The notes below the pieces were generated by a model. The model searched no databases. It saw only the letters and a list, made by a program, of their open reading frames with translations, and was not told the DNA's origin. From Rhodococcus tukisamuensis NBRC 100609 (GTDB lineage Bacteria; Actinomycetota; Actinomycetes; Mycobacteriales; Mycobacteriaceae), in the NCBI RefSeq assembly GCF_001894985.1, contig NZ_BCXG01000004.1, forward strand, positions 1 to 64,000: a stretch of 64,000 nt of DNA. Reading direction: 5' to 3'. How positions within the stretch are numbered: the stretch's first letter is position 1; the number at the start of each line of letters is the position of its first letter. Position numbers and translations under genes: made by a program. Shown in pieces: positions 54,120 through 61,898 of the stretch.

Positions 54120-54824
54120 ATGCCCCTCGCCACCCTCACCCGCCTCGCCGCCGCCGCGGCGACGGCCACAGTCCTGCTCCTCACCGGCACCGGGGTCGCC
54201 GGCGCCGCCGGATCGGCGGACCTGCTCAACGGCCTCGGCTCCACGGTGAACAACCCCGACCTCACCGCGACCGCCACCAAGGCGCACGGCAACCTGTCGG
54301 TCACCCGCGAGATCATCGGCAAGAACACCGGGCACGCCGGCGAAACCCTCACCTACCGCACCACGGTCTCCGCCGCCGACGGCCCCGCGCGCAACGTCAC
54401 CCGCATCAAGGAGCTCATCGAAAAGCCACACAACGGCACCTATCTCACCGAGGTCTCGGGAAAGCTCACCTACACCGACGCCACGGGTGCGCGGGTCACC
54501 GACGCCCTGCGTCCGTCCGGCATCGGCACCGTCACCGGGTCGTGGCCGGTCGACGCCGCCACCGGCGCCACCGTGGTCCACGAGACCACCTACCAGTGGA
54601 ACGATCCGAATGTGGGCCTCGGACCCAAGCCGCCCTGCTCCGGCGAGTGCCCTCCCGTGGACCCGGCGGCCCTGAACAGTTCGGTGAGCGTCGACGTCAC
54701 CGGCCTCGCCACCCTCGACTGGAACCCGACGGGAGTACTGGCCAGCTGCACCTTCGACTGCTCGAACCTCTGGCCGCTCGCTCCGGTGCTCGGGCCCTTC
54801 AGCATGCTCACCTCGCAGAGCTGA
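54120..54824 (+). CDS. Large-family secreted array protein B
   Basis: 234 residues from ATG 54120 (CGGAGA 8 nt upstream). A signal peptide (LTRLAAAAATATVLLLTGTG) is followed by the DUF11-like domain: LSVTREIIGKNTGHAGETLTY, RVTDALRPS and DAATGATVVHETTYQW. The C-terminus has NSSVSVDVTGLATLDWNPTG and a Cys pair (SCTFDCSNLW). An extra Cys pair (PPCSGECPP) lies between the domain and the motif. It is the best-preserved complete member. Confidence 0.82.
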   Translation: MPLATLTRLAAAAATATVLLLTGTGVAGAAGSADLLNGLGSTVNNPDLTATATKAHGNLSVTREIIGKNTGHAGETLTYRTTVSAADGPARNVTRIKELIEKPHNGTYLTEVSGKLTYTDATGARVTDALRPSGIGTVTGSWPVDAATGATVVHETTYQWNDPNVGLGPKPPCSGECPPVDPAALNSSVSVDVTGLATLDWNPTGVLASCTFDCSNLWPLAPVLGPFSMLTSQS

Positions 54825-54850
54825 TCGCCGCGACCACAGGCTTCCGCCGA

Positions 54851-54930
54851 CTCCGGCGCCACCGCGGTCCTCGAGATCACTGTCGGTGGATGGATTTCCG
54901 AGGCAGGCCTCCATGGAGGAGGGGGTGACC
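54851..54930 (+). pseudogene. Fragment of a large-family gene between B and S2
   Basis: CTCCGGCGCCACCGCGGTCC and the following bases encode SGATAVLEITVGGW, matching SGATLVYEITYRW of gene A. The CCTCCATGGAGGA stretch matches the A' remnant. It has no start and no continuing frame. Confidence 0.6.
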
Positions 54931-55024
54931 CCTGATGACGACCTCCTTCGGCAGGCTCCACAAGGGCCCTTTCGACAGCTGACCCCGCCGACCCTGCATC
55001 CGGCTCTCGATCGTCTAAATACAG

Positions 55025-55079
55025 TTATGCACAACGATTTTCACCGTTTCCGACCGGGCAGGCCGGTCATCCATACGAT
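55025..55079 (+). promoter_or_regulatory. Array promoter of small gene S2
   Basis: The element TTATGCACAACGATTTTC (55025-55042) lies 31 nt before the -10 TACGAT (55074-55079), with the same downstream sequence as at S1 and S3. Confidence 0.62.
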
Positions 55080-55153
55080 GGCCACAGCATGGCCGGGGGA
55101 TCAATCGCCAACTCCGGCCCGCATCGAAGAATTCACCCTACGAACGGAGACCC

Positions 55154-55438
55154 ATGCCCTCACCGACCCGTCCCGCGGTCCGACGGCTGGCGTCGGCTCT
55201 CGCCGCCACCGCACTGCTCACCGGCGGCATCGCCGCAGGAACCGGCACTGCCGCAGCCGGCCTGCCCGTCACGGACGTGTGCGGTGGCCCCCCGCCGTGC
55301 GTGCAACCCCCAACCGGATCCGCGGCAGTCGGCATGGAAGCCTTGGCATTCGTCGTCCTCCCCGTGAATTCCTGGTTCGCCGCGAACTTCACCGACGCGG
55401 GCTCACTGGACGGCGGACTACCCGGATCCGGGACCTGA
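55154..55438 (+). CDS. Small-family secreted array protein S2
   Basis: 94 residues. The signal peptide (RRLASALAATALLTGG) is the same as in S1 and S3 apart from single changes. The mature part begins GLPVTDVCGGPPPCVQPP (Cys pair). The C-terminal half (AVGMEALAFVVLPVNSWFAANFTDAGSLDGG) has diverged completely from S1 and S3, although GSL is retained. The divergence is confined to the mature region, the part exposed outside the cell. Confidence 0.82.
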   Translation: MPSPTRPAVRRLASALAATALLTGGIAAGTGTAAAGLPVTDVCGGPPPCVQPPTGSAAVGMEALAFVVLPVNSWFAANFTDAGSLDGGLPGSGT

Positions 55439-55444
55439 ACGACA

Positions 55445-55485
55445 GACGAGGGCCGTCCCGGGACACTTCCGGGGCGGCCCTCGTC
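55445..55485 (+). terminator. Terminator after S2
   Basis: A 17-bp stem with one mismatch (GACGAGGGCCGTCCCGG / CCGGGGCGGCCCTCGTC), 7-nt loop. Confidence 0.85.
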
Positions 55486-55486
55486 G

Positions 55487-55545
55487 TCGCTGCTGAGCTA
55501 GCTTTCCAGATCGGCGGTCGGGGCGAGGATCGTGTGGTGCGCAGT
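55487..55545 (-). pseudogene. rsrA fragment 2 (3' tip)
   Basis: TGCTGAGCTAG then CCAGATCGGCGGTCGGGGCGAGG match the DNA that follows S3 and runs into the last 15 or so codons of intact rsrA. It is the shortest fragment. The similarity stops about 10 bp before the promoter element of gene C. Confidence 0.6.
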
Positions 55546-55555
55546 CGAAATACTG

Positions 55556-55610
55556 TTCAACAGAACACTTTTCGAGTTTCACGTCACCCACCGCTCCCAC
55601 CCGCTACGAT
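55556..55610 (+). promoter_or_regulatory. Array promoter of large gene C
   Basis: The element TTCAACAGAACACTTTTC (55556-55573) lies 31 nt before the -10 TACGAT (55605-55610). The leader GGTCGGGGGACCATTCGGT is shared with gene D. Confidence 0.62.
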
Positions 55611-55747
55611 GACTCGCACGCGGTCGGGGGACCATTCGGTGCGTTTTCGTGCCTCTACGGCTCGGTCCTCCAGGCCGCACACCGTCCAGACGCGATGCGC
55701 AGGAGATCGCGCGTCTGCCGACCAGCAGACACATTCCTCTCACCCTC

Positions 55748-56467
55748 ATGCCACGATCCTCGGTCTTCCGCCGCACTCGCGGCGGCAGACGCGGGCTCGC
55801 CCGCCTCGTCACGGTGGCCGCGACCGCCCTCCTCGCCACCGGCGCAGTGACCGGAGTCGCAGGCGCAGCCGGATCCGCAGACCTCGGCTCGCTGTCAGAC
55901 GACTCGTCACGGACCGCGACGAAGGTGTACGACAACATCACCGTCACCCGCGAGATCGTCGACACGAACGTCGGACTCCCCGGCGACACCTTCACCTACC
56001 GCACCACCATCTCTGCCGTCGACGGCCCCGCCCGTCAGGTCACCCGCATCGAGGAAACTCCTGAAGGCCCGGCACCGCGCCTCCGCAACTGCTACCACCG
56101 AACCGGCGCCACAGTGACGTACACGGATGCAACCGGTAGCCGAGTCACCGATACCGTCATGCGCGTGGCCGCGACCGGTTCGTGGACCGTCGATGCCGCC
56201 ACGGGCGCCACCGTGGTCTACGAGAGCACGTACCTGGATCGATCCGAACATCGGCACCATGGAGGGAATTGATTGCGGGGTCCGTGTCCGTCCGTGGACT
56301 CGGTGGACCTCGACACCGCGGTGAGCATCGACATCAGCGGCCTCGGCACCCTCGACTGGCACCCGACCGGCGTGACAGCCACCTGCCTCTCCAGCTGCAG
56401 CTCGATGCTGACCGCGCCGCTCCAAATTGCACGCGACCCCCTGCGGCTGTTCACCGCACAGAGCTGA
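55748..56467 (+). pseudogene. Large-family gene C, frameshifted
   Basis: The frame from ATG 55748 encodes a signal peptide and the full beta-sandwich (ITVTREIVDTNVGLPGDTFTY to DAATGATVVYESTY), then stops at 56270. The family sequence continues in the +1 frame as WIDPNIGTMEGIDCG, and from 56273 in the original frame as DTAVSIDISGLGTLDWHPTG with the Cys pair TCLSSC, ending at 56467. Two compensating indels about 60 nt apart explain this. No GGAGA precedes the ATG. It is a decaying gene, or has sequencing errors. Confidence 0.72.
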
Positions 56468-56474
56468 CCACCGC

Positions 56475-56685
56475 GCCTGTCGGGGGCGTGCTCACCTCCA
56501 CACTTGCGGGCGAGCAGCGACTTCACCTTGGCCTCGATGCGTACGCCTCGAAGCAGGATCCGCAGTCCTTCATGTGCCGGCGCAGCCAGCGCGGGTGGAC
56601 TCGTTGCACTCGTTGTCCAGCATCAATCAGACGTCGGCGATCACCACAGAGCAGTCCAACTTCTCGAACTCGTTGGAATGCGACC
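56475..56685 (-). pseudogene. rsrA fragment 3 (zinc motif to middle)
   Basis: The minus strand retains RRHMKDCGSCFEAY, the HxxxCxxC anti-sigma zinc motif, then after a frame change [15 protein letters not shown], matching intact RsrA residues about 37-70. Frameshifts disrupt it and its start region is degraded. It is the longest of the four fragments. Confidence 0.8.
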
Positions 56686-56828
56686 GGAGTCCCCTCGGTG
56701 GGCTGCGACCCGAGCGAGGATTCGACAAACATGGACTCCGGGATTGCCGTCCCGGCAGACGGCCCCGACCCCCTCACCTGGGCCACGGCGAATCCGTCAA
56801 TTCGCCTTCTCGACCGCCGCGTATGGGC

Positions 56829-56834
56829 TAGCGT
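56829..56834 (+). promoter_or_regulatory. -10 box of large gene D
   Basis: TAGCGT followed by the conserved early leader AGTCGGGGGACCAATCGGT. The 18-nt upstream element expected 31 nt before it is missing, so gene D may have lost its activator input. The 56686-56820 stretch shows no gene. Confidence 0.45.
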
Positions 56835-56928
56835 TCCGCGCCAGAGTCGGGGGACCAATCGGTATGTTTCGGTGTCGCCACGTCCTCCGCCTCCTGACCG
56901 TTCACCACACGACCACCCAGGAGAACCC

Positions 56929-57624
56929 GTGCCCCACACCTCGCAGCGGCGACGCGGCACAGCCGCCCGACTCGCCACTGCCACCGCAGCCGCAGCACTC
57001 ATCGCCGCGAGCGTCACCGGCATCGCCACAGCCCAGTCCGCCGACACCGGGTCCGCGAACACAAAGCGCGCCACCACGACCCACGACAACCTCACCGTCA
57101 CCCACGAGGTCATCGGTAGCAATATCGGATTGGAGGGTGACGAAATCCACTACCGCACAACCATCTCCGCAACCGACGGCCCCGCGCGACAGGTCACCGG
57201 GATCGCCGAAGGCCTCGTGGATCTGGTGGGTTGCTACGCAACGTGGACGACGGCGAAGTCCGGGACCGTGACGTACACAAACAATTCGGGTGAGCGGGTG
57301 TCCGAATCCATGCCACGCAACGGCTACAGCTACCCGGCGGTCGGATCATGGACCGTCGACCCCGCAGCGGGAACAACCGTCGTCTACGACACCGTCCGCG
57401 AATTCAATTCCACGCTCGGAGGGTTCGCCGTGGGTTGCGACTGGGCCGGCAATGCGAGCCCGTCGAACATCGACGCCGTGCTGACCGTCCGAGTGGACGG
57501 TCTCGACACGCTCGATTGGCGCCCGACCGGCGTCACCGCGACCTGCGCCTCCTCCTGCCTCATCCCCGGCAGCCCTGCCGGTTCGCTCGACATGGTGCTC
57601 GGCTCCGCATTGTTCGGGAGCTGA
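56929..57624 (+). CDS. Large-family secreted array protein D
   Basis: 231 residues from GTG 56929 with CAGGAGA upstream. A signal peptide (RLATATAAAALIAASVTGIATA) precedes the beta-sandwich: LTVTHEVIGSNIGLEGDEIHY, GTVTYTNNSGERV and DPAAGTTVVYDT. The C-terminus has LTVRVDGLDTLDWRPTGV and a Cys pair (TCASSCLIPG). Two further Cys (VGCYATW, VGCDWAG) are specific to D. It is intact but diverged from A and B. Confidence 0.8.
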   Translation: MPHTSQRRRGTAARLATATAAAALIAASVTGIATAQSADTGSANTKRATTTHDNLTVTHEVIGSNIGLEGDEIHYRTTISATDGPARQVTGIAEGLVDLVGCYATWTTAKSGTVTYTNNSGERVSESMPRNGYSYPAVGSWTVDPAAGTTVVYDTVREFNSTLGGFAVGCDWAGNASPSNIDAVLTVRVDGLDTLDWRPTGVTATCASSCLIPGSPAGSLDMVLGSALFGS

Positions 57625-57626
57625 CC

Positions 57627-57697
57627 CGCCCGGGCCCAGGTGGCGTGGCCGCGTTCGTTGCCGAGCACGATCCATCCGTCCGCGATCATTGCAACTC
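57627..57697 (-). pseudogene. rsrA fragment 4 (N-terminal part)
   Basis: The minus strand encodes VAMIADGWIVLGNERGHATW, matching intact RsrA residues about 14-33 ([18 protein letters not shown]). It begins directly after the stop of gene D. Confidence 0.75.
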
Positions 57698-57721
57698 GCC
57701 CCCTCGATTGGCGAAATACCA

Positions 57722-57776
57722 TTAGACACAATGGTTTTCGCATTTACCGACAGGACAGGCCGGCCATCCATACGAT
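57722..57776 (+). promoter_or_regulatory. Array promoter of small gene S3
   Basis: The element TTAGACACAATGGTTTTC (57722-57739) lies 31 nt before the -10 TACGAT (57771-57776). Here the surrounding ACCATT-N6-AATGGT is palindromic. Confidence 0.65.
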
Positions 57777-57849
57777 GACCACAGCATGGCCGGGCGATCA
57801 CCCTCCCCGCTCCGGCCCGCATATCGAATTCGCCCCAGAACGGAGACCC

Positions 57850-58131
57850 ATGTCCTCACCGACCCGTCCCGCAGTCCGACGTCTCGCGTCGGCCCTCGCG
57901 GCCACCGCACTGCTCACCGGCGGCATCGTCGCAGGAACCGGCACCGCCGCAGCCAGCCTGCCCGTCACGGACGTGTGCGGCGGTGGCGGCTGCGAACAAC
58001 CACCCGGATCCGCGGAGATTGCACTGAATTCCGGTTTGTCTGCCCTTGCTGCCGTCGTCAACCCAGTGCTGGTGCCCGTGCTGTCTGTCTACCAGTCAGT
58101 CTTCGGCAATACTGGCTCGCTAGCGGAATGA
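57850..58131 (+). CDS. Small-family secreted array protein S3
   Basis: 93 residues from ATG 57850 (CGGAGACCC). A Sec signal peptide, then SLPVTDVCGGGGCEQPPGSA with the Cys pair (4 residues between) and a hydrophobic helix region LSALAAVVNPVLVPVLSVYQ. The C-tail VFGNTGSLAE equals that of S1 with one change. It is closest to intact rsrA and may represent the parental copy of the duplications. Confidence 0.82.
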   Translation: MSSPTRPAVRRLASALAATALLTGGIVAGTGTAAASLPVTDVCGGGGCEQPPGSAEIALNSGLSALAAVVNPVLVPVLSVYQSVFGNTGSLAE

Positions 58132-58134
58132 CGC

Positions 58135-58170
58135 ACGAGGGCCGCCCGGGAATCCCCGGGCGACCCTCGT
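58135..58170 (+). terminator. Terminator after S3
   Basis: A 16-bp stem with one mismatch (ACGAGGGCCGCCCGGG / CCCGGGCGACCCTCGT), 4-nt loop. It separates S3 from the convergent rsrA. Confidence 0.85.
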
Positions 58171-58199
58171 CGTCGCTGCTGAGCTAGACGTCCAGATCG

Positions 58200-58484
58200 C
58201 TAGTTGCCCAGATCGGTGGTCGTGGTGATGATCGTGGTGGTGCGAAGCTGGATCCGCAGCCGCTCCCGCAGCCCGTCCGGGGCGTGCTCGCCGCCGCACT
58301 TGCGGTTCACCAGAGACTTCACCTTCTCCTCGATGCCGTAGGCGGCCAGGCAGGACCCGCAGTCCTCGATGTGCCGTTGCAGCCGGGCGCGGGTGGCGTG
58401 GTCACACTCGTTGTCGAGCATCAGCCACACGTCCGCGATCACCGCGGAGCAGTCCAACTGCTCGAATTCGTCCTGCTCGCTCAC
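58200..58484 (-). CDS. rsrA: RsrA/RshA zinc-binding anti-sigma factor
   Basis: 94 residues from GTG 58484, overlapping the sigH stop as GTGA. The redox zinc motif HIEDCGSC (His38, Cys42, Cys45) and a further Cys (12) fit the ZAS family. It holds SigH inactive until disulfide formation releases it. Translational coupling keeps the ratio fixed. Pieces of this gene recur upstream in the array. Confidence 0.93.
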   Translation of the reverse strand: MSEQDEFEQLDCSAVIADVWLMLDNECDHATRARLQRHIEDCGSCLAAYGIEEKVKSLVNRKCGGEHAPDGLRERLRIQLRTTTIITTTTDLGN

Positions 58485-59140
58485 CGGGACGCCTCCTGCT
58501 CCTGGTCTGCGGTCGGCGCCGCGGCGCCGCTCCGGTTGAATCCACGTTCGCGCGCCACGCCGGCGAGCAGTCCGCGCAGCTGCTTGCGCCCCCGGTGCAG
58601 GCGCGACATCACCGTGCCGATCGGCGTGCCCATGATCTCCGCGATCTCCTTGTACGGGAAGCCCTCGACGTCGGCGTAGTACACCGCCATCCGGAACTCC
58701 TCCGGCAGCTCCTGCAGCGCGGCCTTGATGTCGTCGTCGGGCAGCAGGTCCAGGGCCTCCACCTCCGCGGACCGCAGCCCGGTCGAGGTGTGCTCTGCCG
58801 TCGCGGCGAGCTGCCAGTCGGTGATCTCGTCCGTCGGGTACTGCGCCGGCTGCCGCTGCTTCTTGCGGTAGGAGTTGATGTAGGTGTTGGTGAGGATGCG
58901 GTACAGCCAGGCCTTGAGGTTCGTGCCCGCCTTGAACGAGCGGAACGCGGAGTAGGCCTTGATGAAGGTCTCCTGCACCAGGTCCTCGGCGTCGGCCGGG
59001 TTGCGCGTCATCCGGAGCGCCGCACCGTAGAGCTGGTCCAGCATCGGCAGCGCGTCGCGCTCGAAGCGCGCGGTCAGCTGCTCACTCGACTCGTCCTCCG
59101 GGCGTGCGTCGAGAACTGGTTCTGGCCGGTCGTCAGGCAC
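58481..59140 (-). CDS. sigH: SigH/SigR ECF sigma factor for thiol-oxidative stress
   Basis: 219 residues from GTG 59140, which follows GGAAGGG. Region 2 is [20 protein letters not shown] with [20 protein letters not shown]; region 4 has [20 protein letters not shown]. It closely follows M. tuberculosis SigH. The frame stays open upstream (ATG 59155 and further candidates to 59296), so a longer isoform like Streptomyces sigma-R' is possible. It is preceded by a promoter of its own class and is cotranscribed with rsrA. Confidence 0.94.
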   Translation of the reverse strand: MPDDRPEPVLDARPEDESSEQLTARFERDALPMLDQLYGAALRMTRNPADAEDLVQETFIKAYSAFRSFKAGTNLKAWLYRILTNTYINSYRKKQRQPAQYPTDEITDWQLAATAEHTSTGLRSAEVEALDLLPDDDIKAALQELPEEFRMAVYYADVEGFPYKEIAEIMGTPIGTVMSRLHRGRKQLRGLLAGVARERGFNRSGAAAPTADQEQEASR

Positions 59141-59293
59141 GCTGATCCCTTCCATCGGGGTAGAGATCAAGGCTACCGCGGCGACCCGTCTGTCCGTGGG
59201 CCGCTCCTCGCACAGCACCGGCACGTGCACTCCTTCGTTCGGTGGCATCCGTCGTGGTGACCTCGCCAGCTCGGTGACGCCACTTGTCGGGTG

Positions 59294-59320
59294 CAACGCC
59301 TCCCCCGCATCCCGTGTTCC
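59294..59320 (-). promoter_or_regulatory. Autoregulatory SigH promoter
   Basis: GGAAC (59320-59316), 18 nt and GTTG (59297-59294) on the minus strand fit the SigR/SigH consensus. The transcript would start near 59287, giving about 150 nt before GTG 59140. It overlaps the short gap to the divergent ybaK promoter. Confidence 0.8.
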
Positions 59321-59341
59321 CGGCGAACCTAAGCTGGCCCC

Positions 59342-59836
59342 ATGGCAGGCTCCTCAACCCCCGCGACACAGGCACTGACGAAGGCGAAGGTCGACTTCCG
59401 GGTGCATAGCTACCAGCACGACCCGTCCAGCGCCTCGTACGGCACGGAGGCGGTGGACGCGCTGGCCGGCCAGCTCGGCCTGCAGCCCGGCCAGATCTTC
59501 AAGACGCTGGTGGTCAAGACCTCCGACGGCGCGCTGGCCGTCGCGGTGCTGCCGGTCCCCACGAAGCTCTCGCTCAAGGCCGCCGCGGCCGCGCTGGGCG
59601 CCGGCAAGGCGGTCATGGCCGACCAGGCGGACGCGCAGCGGTCCACCGGCTACGTGCTCGGCGGCATCTCCCCGCTCGGTCAGCGCAAGCGGCTGGCGAC
59701 GGTCGTCGACTCCTCGGCCGTCGACTGGGACCGGGTGCTCTGCAGCGCCGGCCGGCGCGGACTCGAGATCGACCTGGACCCGGCCGACCTCGTCCGCCTC
59801 ACCGGGGCGGTACTGGCACCGATCACCGCGGGCTGA
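59342..59836 (+). CDS. ybaK: Cys-tRNA(Pro)/Cys-tRNA(Cys) deacylase YbaK
   Basis: 164 residues of the YbaK/EbsC editing fold: [33 protein letters not shown], the catalytic-loop Lys region and [17 protein letters not shown], the GG-x-SP-x-G motif that marks the deacylase subfamily. It clears mischarged Cys-tRNA(Pro). ATG 59342 lies 6 nt after TAAGCT (59330-59335), so the mRNA is probably leaderless. Confidence 0.92.
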   Translation: MAGSSTPATQALTKAKVDFRVHSYQHDPSSASYGTEAVDALAGQLGLQPGQIFKTLVVKTSDGALAVAVLPVPTKLSLKAAAAALGAGKAVMADQADAQRSTGYVLGGISPLGQRKRLATVVDSSAVDWDRVLCSAGRRGLEIDLDPADLVRLTGAVLAPITAG

Positions 59837-59839
59837 GCC

Positions 59840-59867
59840 GGAATACCCGCCGCGCCCGCCACCGTTG
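59840..59867 (+). promoter_or_regulatory. SigH/SigR-type promoter of the LLM oxidoreductase gene
   Basis: GGAAT (59840-59844), 19 nt and GTTG (59864-59867), followed by CAC as at the sigH promoter. It lies 3 nt after the ybaK stop and gives a leader of about 35 nt. Confidence 0.72.
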
Positions 59868-59909
59868 CACTACGCAACGAACTCTCCACAAACGAAAGTC
59901 GGTACCCAC

Positions 59910-60914
59910 GTGAGTGTCCCCCTCTCCATCCTCGACCTCGCGCACATCGACGAGGGCGAGACCGCCGGCGAGAGCTTCCGCCACAGCGTGCAGATGGCGC
60001 AGCACGCGGAGCGCTGGGGCTACAACCGGATCTGGTACGCCGAGCACCACAACATGCGGTCCATCGCCTCCTCGGCGACCAGCGTGCTGATCGCGCACGT
60101 CGCCGCGAACACCGAACGTATCCGGCTGGGCGCCGGCGGCATCATGCTGCCCAACCACGCCCCGCTGACCATCGCCGAGCAGTTCGGCACGCTCGAGTCG
60201 CTGCACCCCGGGCGGATCGACCTGGGCCTCGGCCGCGCCCCGGGCAGCGACCAGCAGACCATGCGGGCGCTGCGCCGCGACCCCAGCTCCGCCGAGTCGT
60301 TCCCGCAGGACGTGCTCGAACTGCAGGGCTACCTCACCGGACCGTCCCGGATCCCGGGCATCGAGGCGACGCCGGGCAAGGGTACGAATGTGCCGCTGTA
60401 CATCCTCGGGTCGTCGCTGTTCGGGGCCAAGCTGGCCGCGGCGCTGGGCCTGCCGTACGCGTTTGCCTCCCACTTCGCGCCCAATGCCCTGCGCGACGCG
60501 GTGGCGATCTACCGGCGCGAGTTCCAGCCGTCGGCGCAACTGGCCGAGCCACACGTGATCGCCGGGGTCAACGTGATCGCGGCCGACGACGAGGAGCAGG
60601 CCCAGTCGCTGTTCCTCGACGCCAAGCGCAAGCGTGTGAGCCTGCTGCTGGGCCGCGGCCGCCGGTTCACCCCGGAGGAGGCCGACATGATCCTGGAGGC
60701 GCCCGCCGGTCAGCAGGTGCTTCAGATGGCCCGGTACTCCGCGGTCGGGACACCCGACCAGGTTCGGGACTATCTCGACCGGTTCACCGAGACGGCCGAC
60801 GCCGACGAACTGATGGTGGTGTCCTCGGCGCCCGACCGCGACGCCTGGTTGCGCTCCCTCGAGCTGCTGGCCGCGGTCAGCGGGCTCACCGCCGCCAAGG
60901 TCACAGCGGGCTGA
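59910..60914 (+). CDS. LLM-class flavin-dependent oxidoreductase
   Basis: 334 residues from GTG 59910. Bacterial-luciferase-like TIM barrel: [54 protein letters not shown] and [15 protein letters not shown], the YhbW/MsnO8-type pattern. It uses FMNH2 or F420; the substrate is unknown. Its SigH-type promoter places it in the thiol-stress response. It converges with the SRAP gene, with 12 bp between stops. Confidence 0.87.
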   Translation: MSVPLSILDLAHIDEGETAGESFRHSVQMAQHAERWGYNRIWYAEHHNMRSIASSATSVLIAHVAANTERIRLGAGGIMLPNHAPLTIAEQFGTLESLHPGRIDLGLGRAPGSDQQTMRALRRDPSSAESFPQDVLELQGYLTGPSRIPGIEATPGKGTNVPLYILGSSLFGAKLAAALGLPYAFASHFAPNALRDAVAIYRREFQPSAQLAEPHVIAGVNVIAADDEEQAQSLFLDAKRKRVSLLLGRGRRFTPEEADMILEAPAGQQVLQMARYSAVGTPDQVRDYLDRFTETADADELMVVSSAPDRDAWLRSLELLAAVSGLTAAKVTAG

Positions 60915-60949
60915 TCTGCTCCGAGGTCACAGCAGGCTGATCTGCTCGC
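60898..60949. repeat. 26-nt tandem duplication at the LLM/SRAP junction
   Basis: Two adjacent copies of AGGTCACAGCRGGCTGATCT plus GCTC. They span the LLM stop (60914) and the SRAP stop (60927) and supply the stop codons of both convergent genes. This is probably a recent slippage event. Confidence 0.6.
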
Positions 60950-61790
60950 CCACCGCCGGTCCCACCGGTCCCGCGGGGGCGATCAGGTCCGGTCCGTCGT
61001 TGGCGACGCTGTTCACCCGCTGCGAGACGCGCCGGATCTCGATGCCGGCCACCTCGGCGGCGGACGGCCCCGCGAGCAGCTCCGCGTCCGGCTCCGAGTC
61101 CGGGTCGAGCCAGCGGTCCCACTGCCCGGCGCCGAGCACCAGCGGCATCCGGTCGTGCACGTGCTGCAACTCCCCCACCGAATCGGTGGTCAGGATCGTG
61201 CAGCTGAGCAGCGGAGGTTCGTCCCCGCCGCCGGGTCCGGGGGGATGCCAGACGGACCACAGCCCGGCCGCGAACAGCCGGGACCCGTCGACCGGGGTCA
61301 TGAAGTACGGGACCTTGACGACCTTCCCCGACCGCCCGGGACCCGACGGCCGGGACCCCGACGGCCCGGCTCCAGCCGGCTCGGCGATCCACTCGTACCA
61401 GCCGTCCATCGGCACCAGGCAGCGTGTGCTCCGCAGCGCGGCCCGGAACGCCGGCTTGCTCGCCGCGGTGTCCGCGCGGGCGTTGATCAGCGGCGCCGAC
61501 CGCGCCGGGCGACGCCCCGGGGCGCCGCCGGTGCCCGGCTCCTCTGCCTTGGTCCACGGCGGCACCAGCCCCCAGCGCATCCGCCGGATCCGCCGGGTCG
61601 GGGCGTCGTCCGGGTGCTCGTGCGAGTGCCTGCTCACCACCGCGAGGACGGAGTCCGTCGGCGCCACGTTGTAGTTCGCCGCGTTGTAGGCCTCGGTGGG
61701 CTCACGGCCCCCGCTCACGGTCTCGTCGATCGCATCCAACTCGACCGCCAGCAGGGCCGGGTCCACCGTCGTTGCATACCTACCGCACAT
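60927..61790 (-). CDS. SRAP-domain protein (HMCES/YedK family)
   Basis: 287 residues. The catalytic Cys2 follows the initiator Met (MCGRYATT); other conserved features are [48 protein letters not shown] and HDRMPLVL. It crosslinks to abasic sites in single-stranded DNA to protect them at forks. AGGGAG precedes the ATG. The position matches Rv3226c. Confidence 0.93.
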   Translation of the reverse strand: MCGRYATTVDPALLAVELDAIDETVSGGREPTEAYNAANYNVAPTDSVLAVVSRHSHEHPDDAPTRRIRRMRWGLVPPWTKAEEPGTGGAPGRRPARSAPLINARADTAASKPAFRAALRSTRCLVPMDGWYEWIAEPAGAGPSGSRPSGPGRSGKVVKVPYFMTPVDGSRLFAAGLWSVWHPPGPGGGDEPPLLSCTILTTDSVGELQHVHDRMPLVLGAGQWDRWLDPDSEPDAELLAGPSAAEVAGIEIRRVSQRVNSVANDGPDLIAPAGPVGPAVGEQISLL

Positions 61791-61898
61791 GCCCACGCTC
61801 CCTCGCCCGCGACTGTTCCCACCCCATTGTGTGCCCGACCACCGACAGGTGCCGCACCACCGACACGTCCCGGGCGGCGATGCGGGAAGATGGAGCGC

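Noticed and set aside
51842-58170. CRISPR-like organisation in the array
   Set aside because: The repeats are gene-sized paralogues and hairpin terminators, not short regularly spaced repeats; no cas genes are present.
61790-61820. SigH-like promoter (GGAAC-N18-GTG) before the SRAP gene
   Set aside because: The -10 lacks GTT and the start codon would fall within the promoter; too weak to call.
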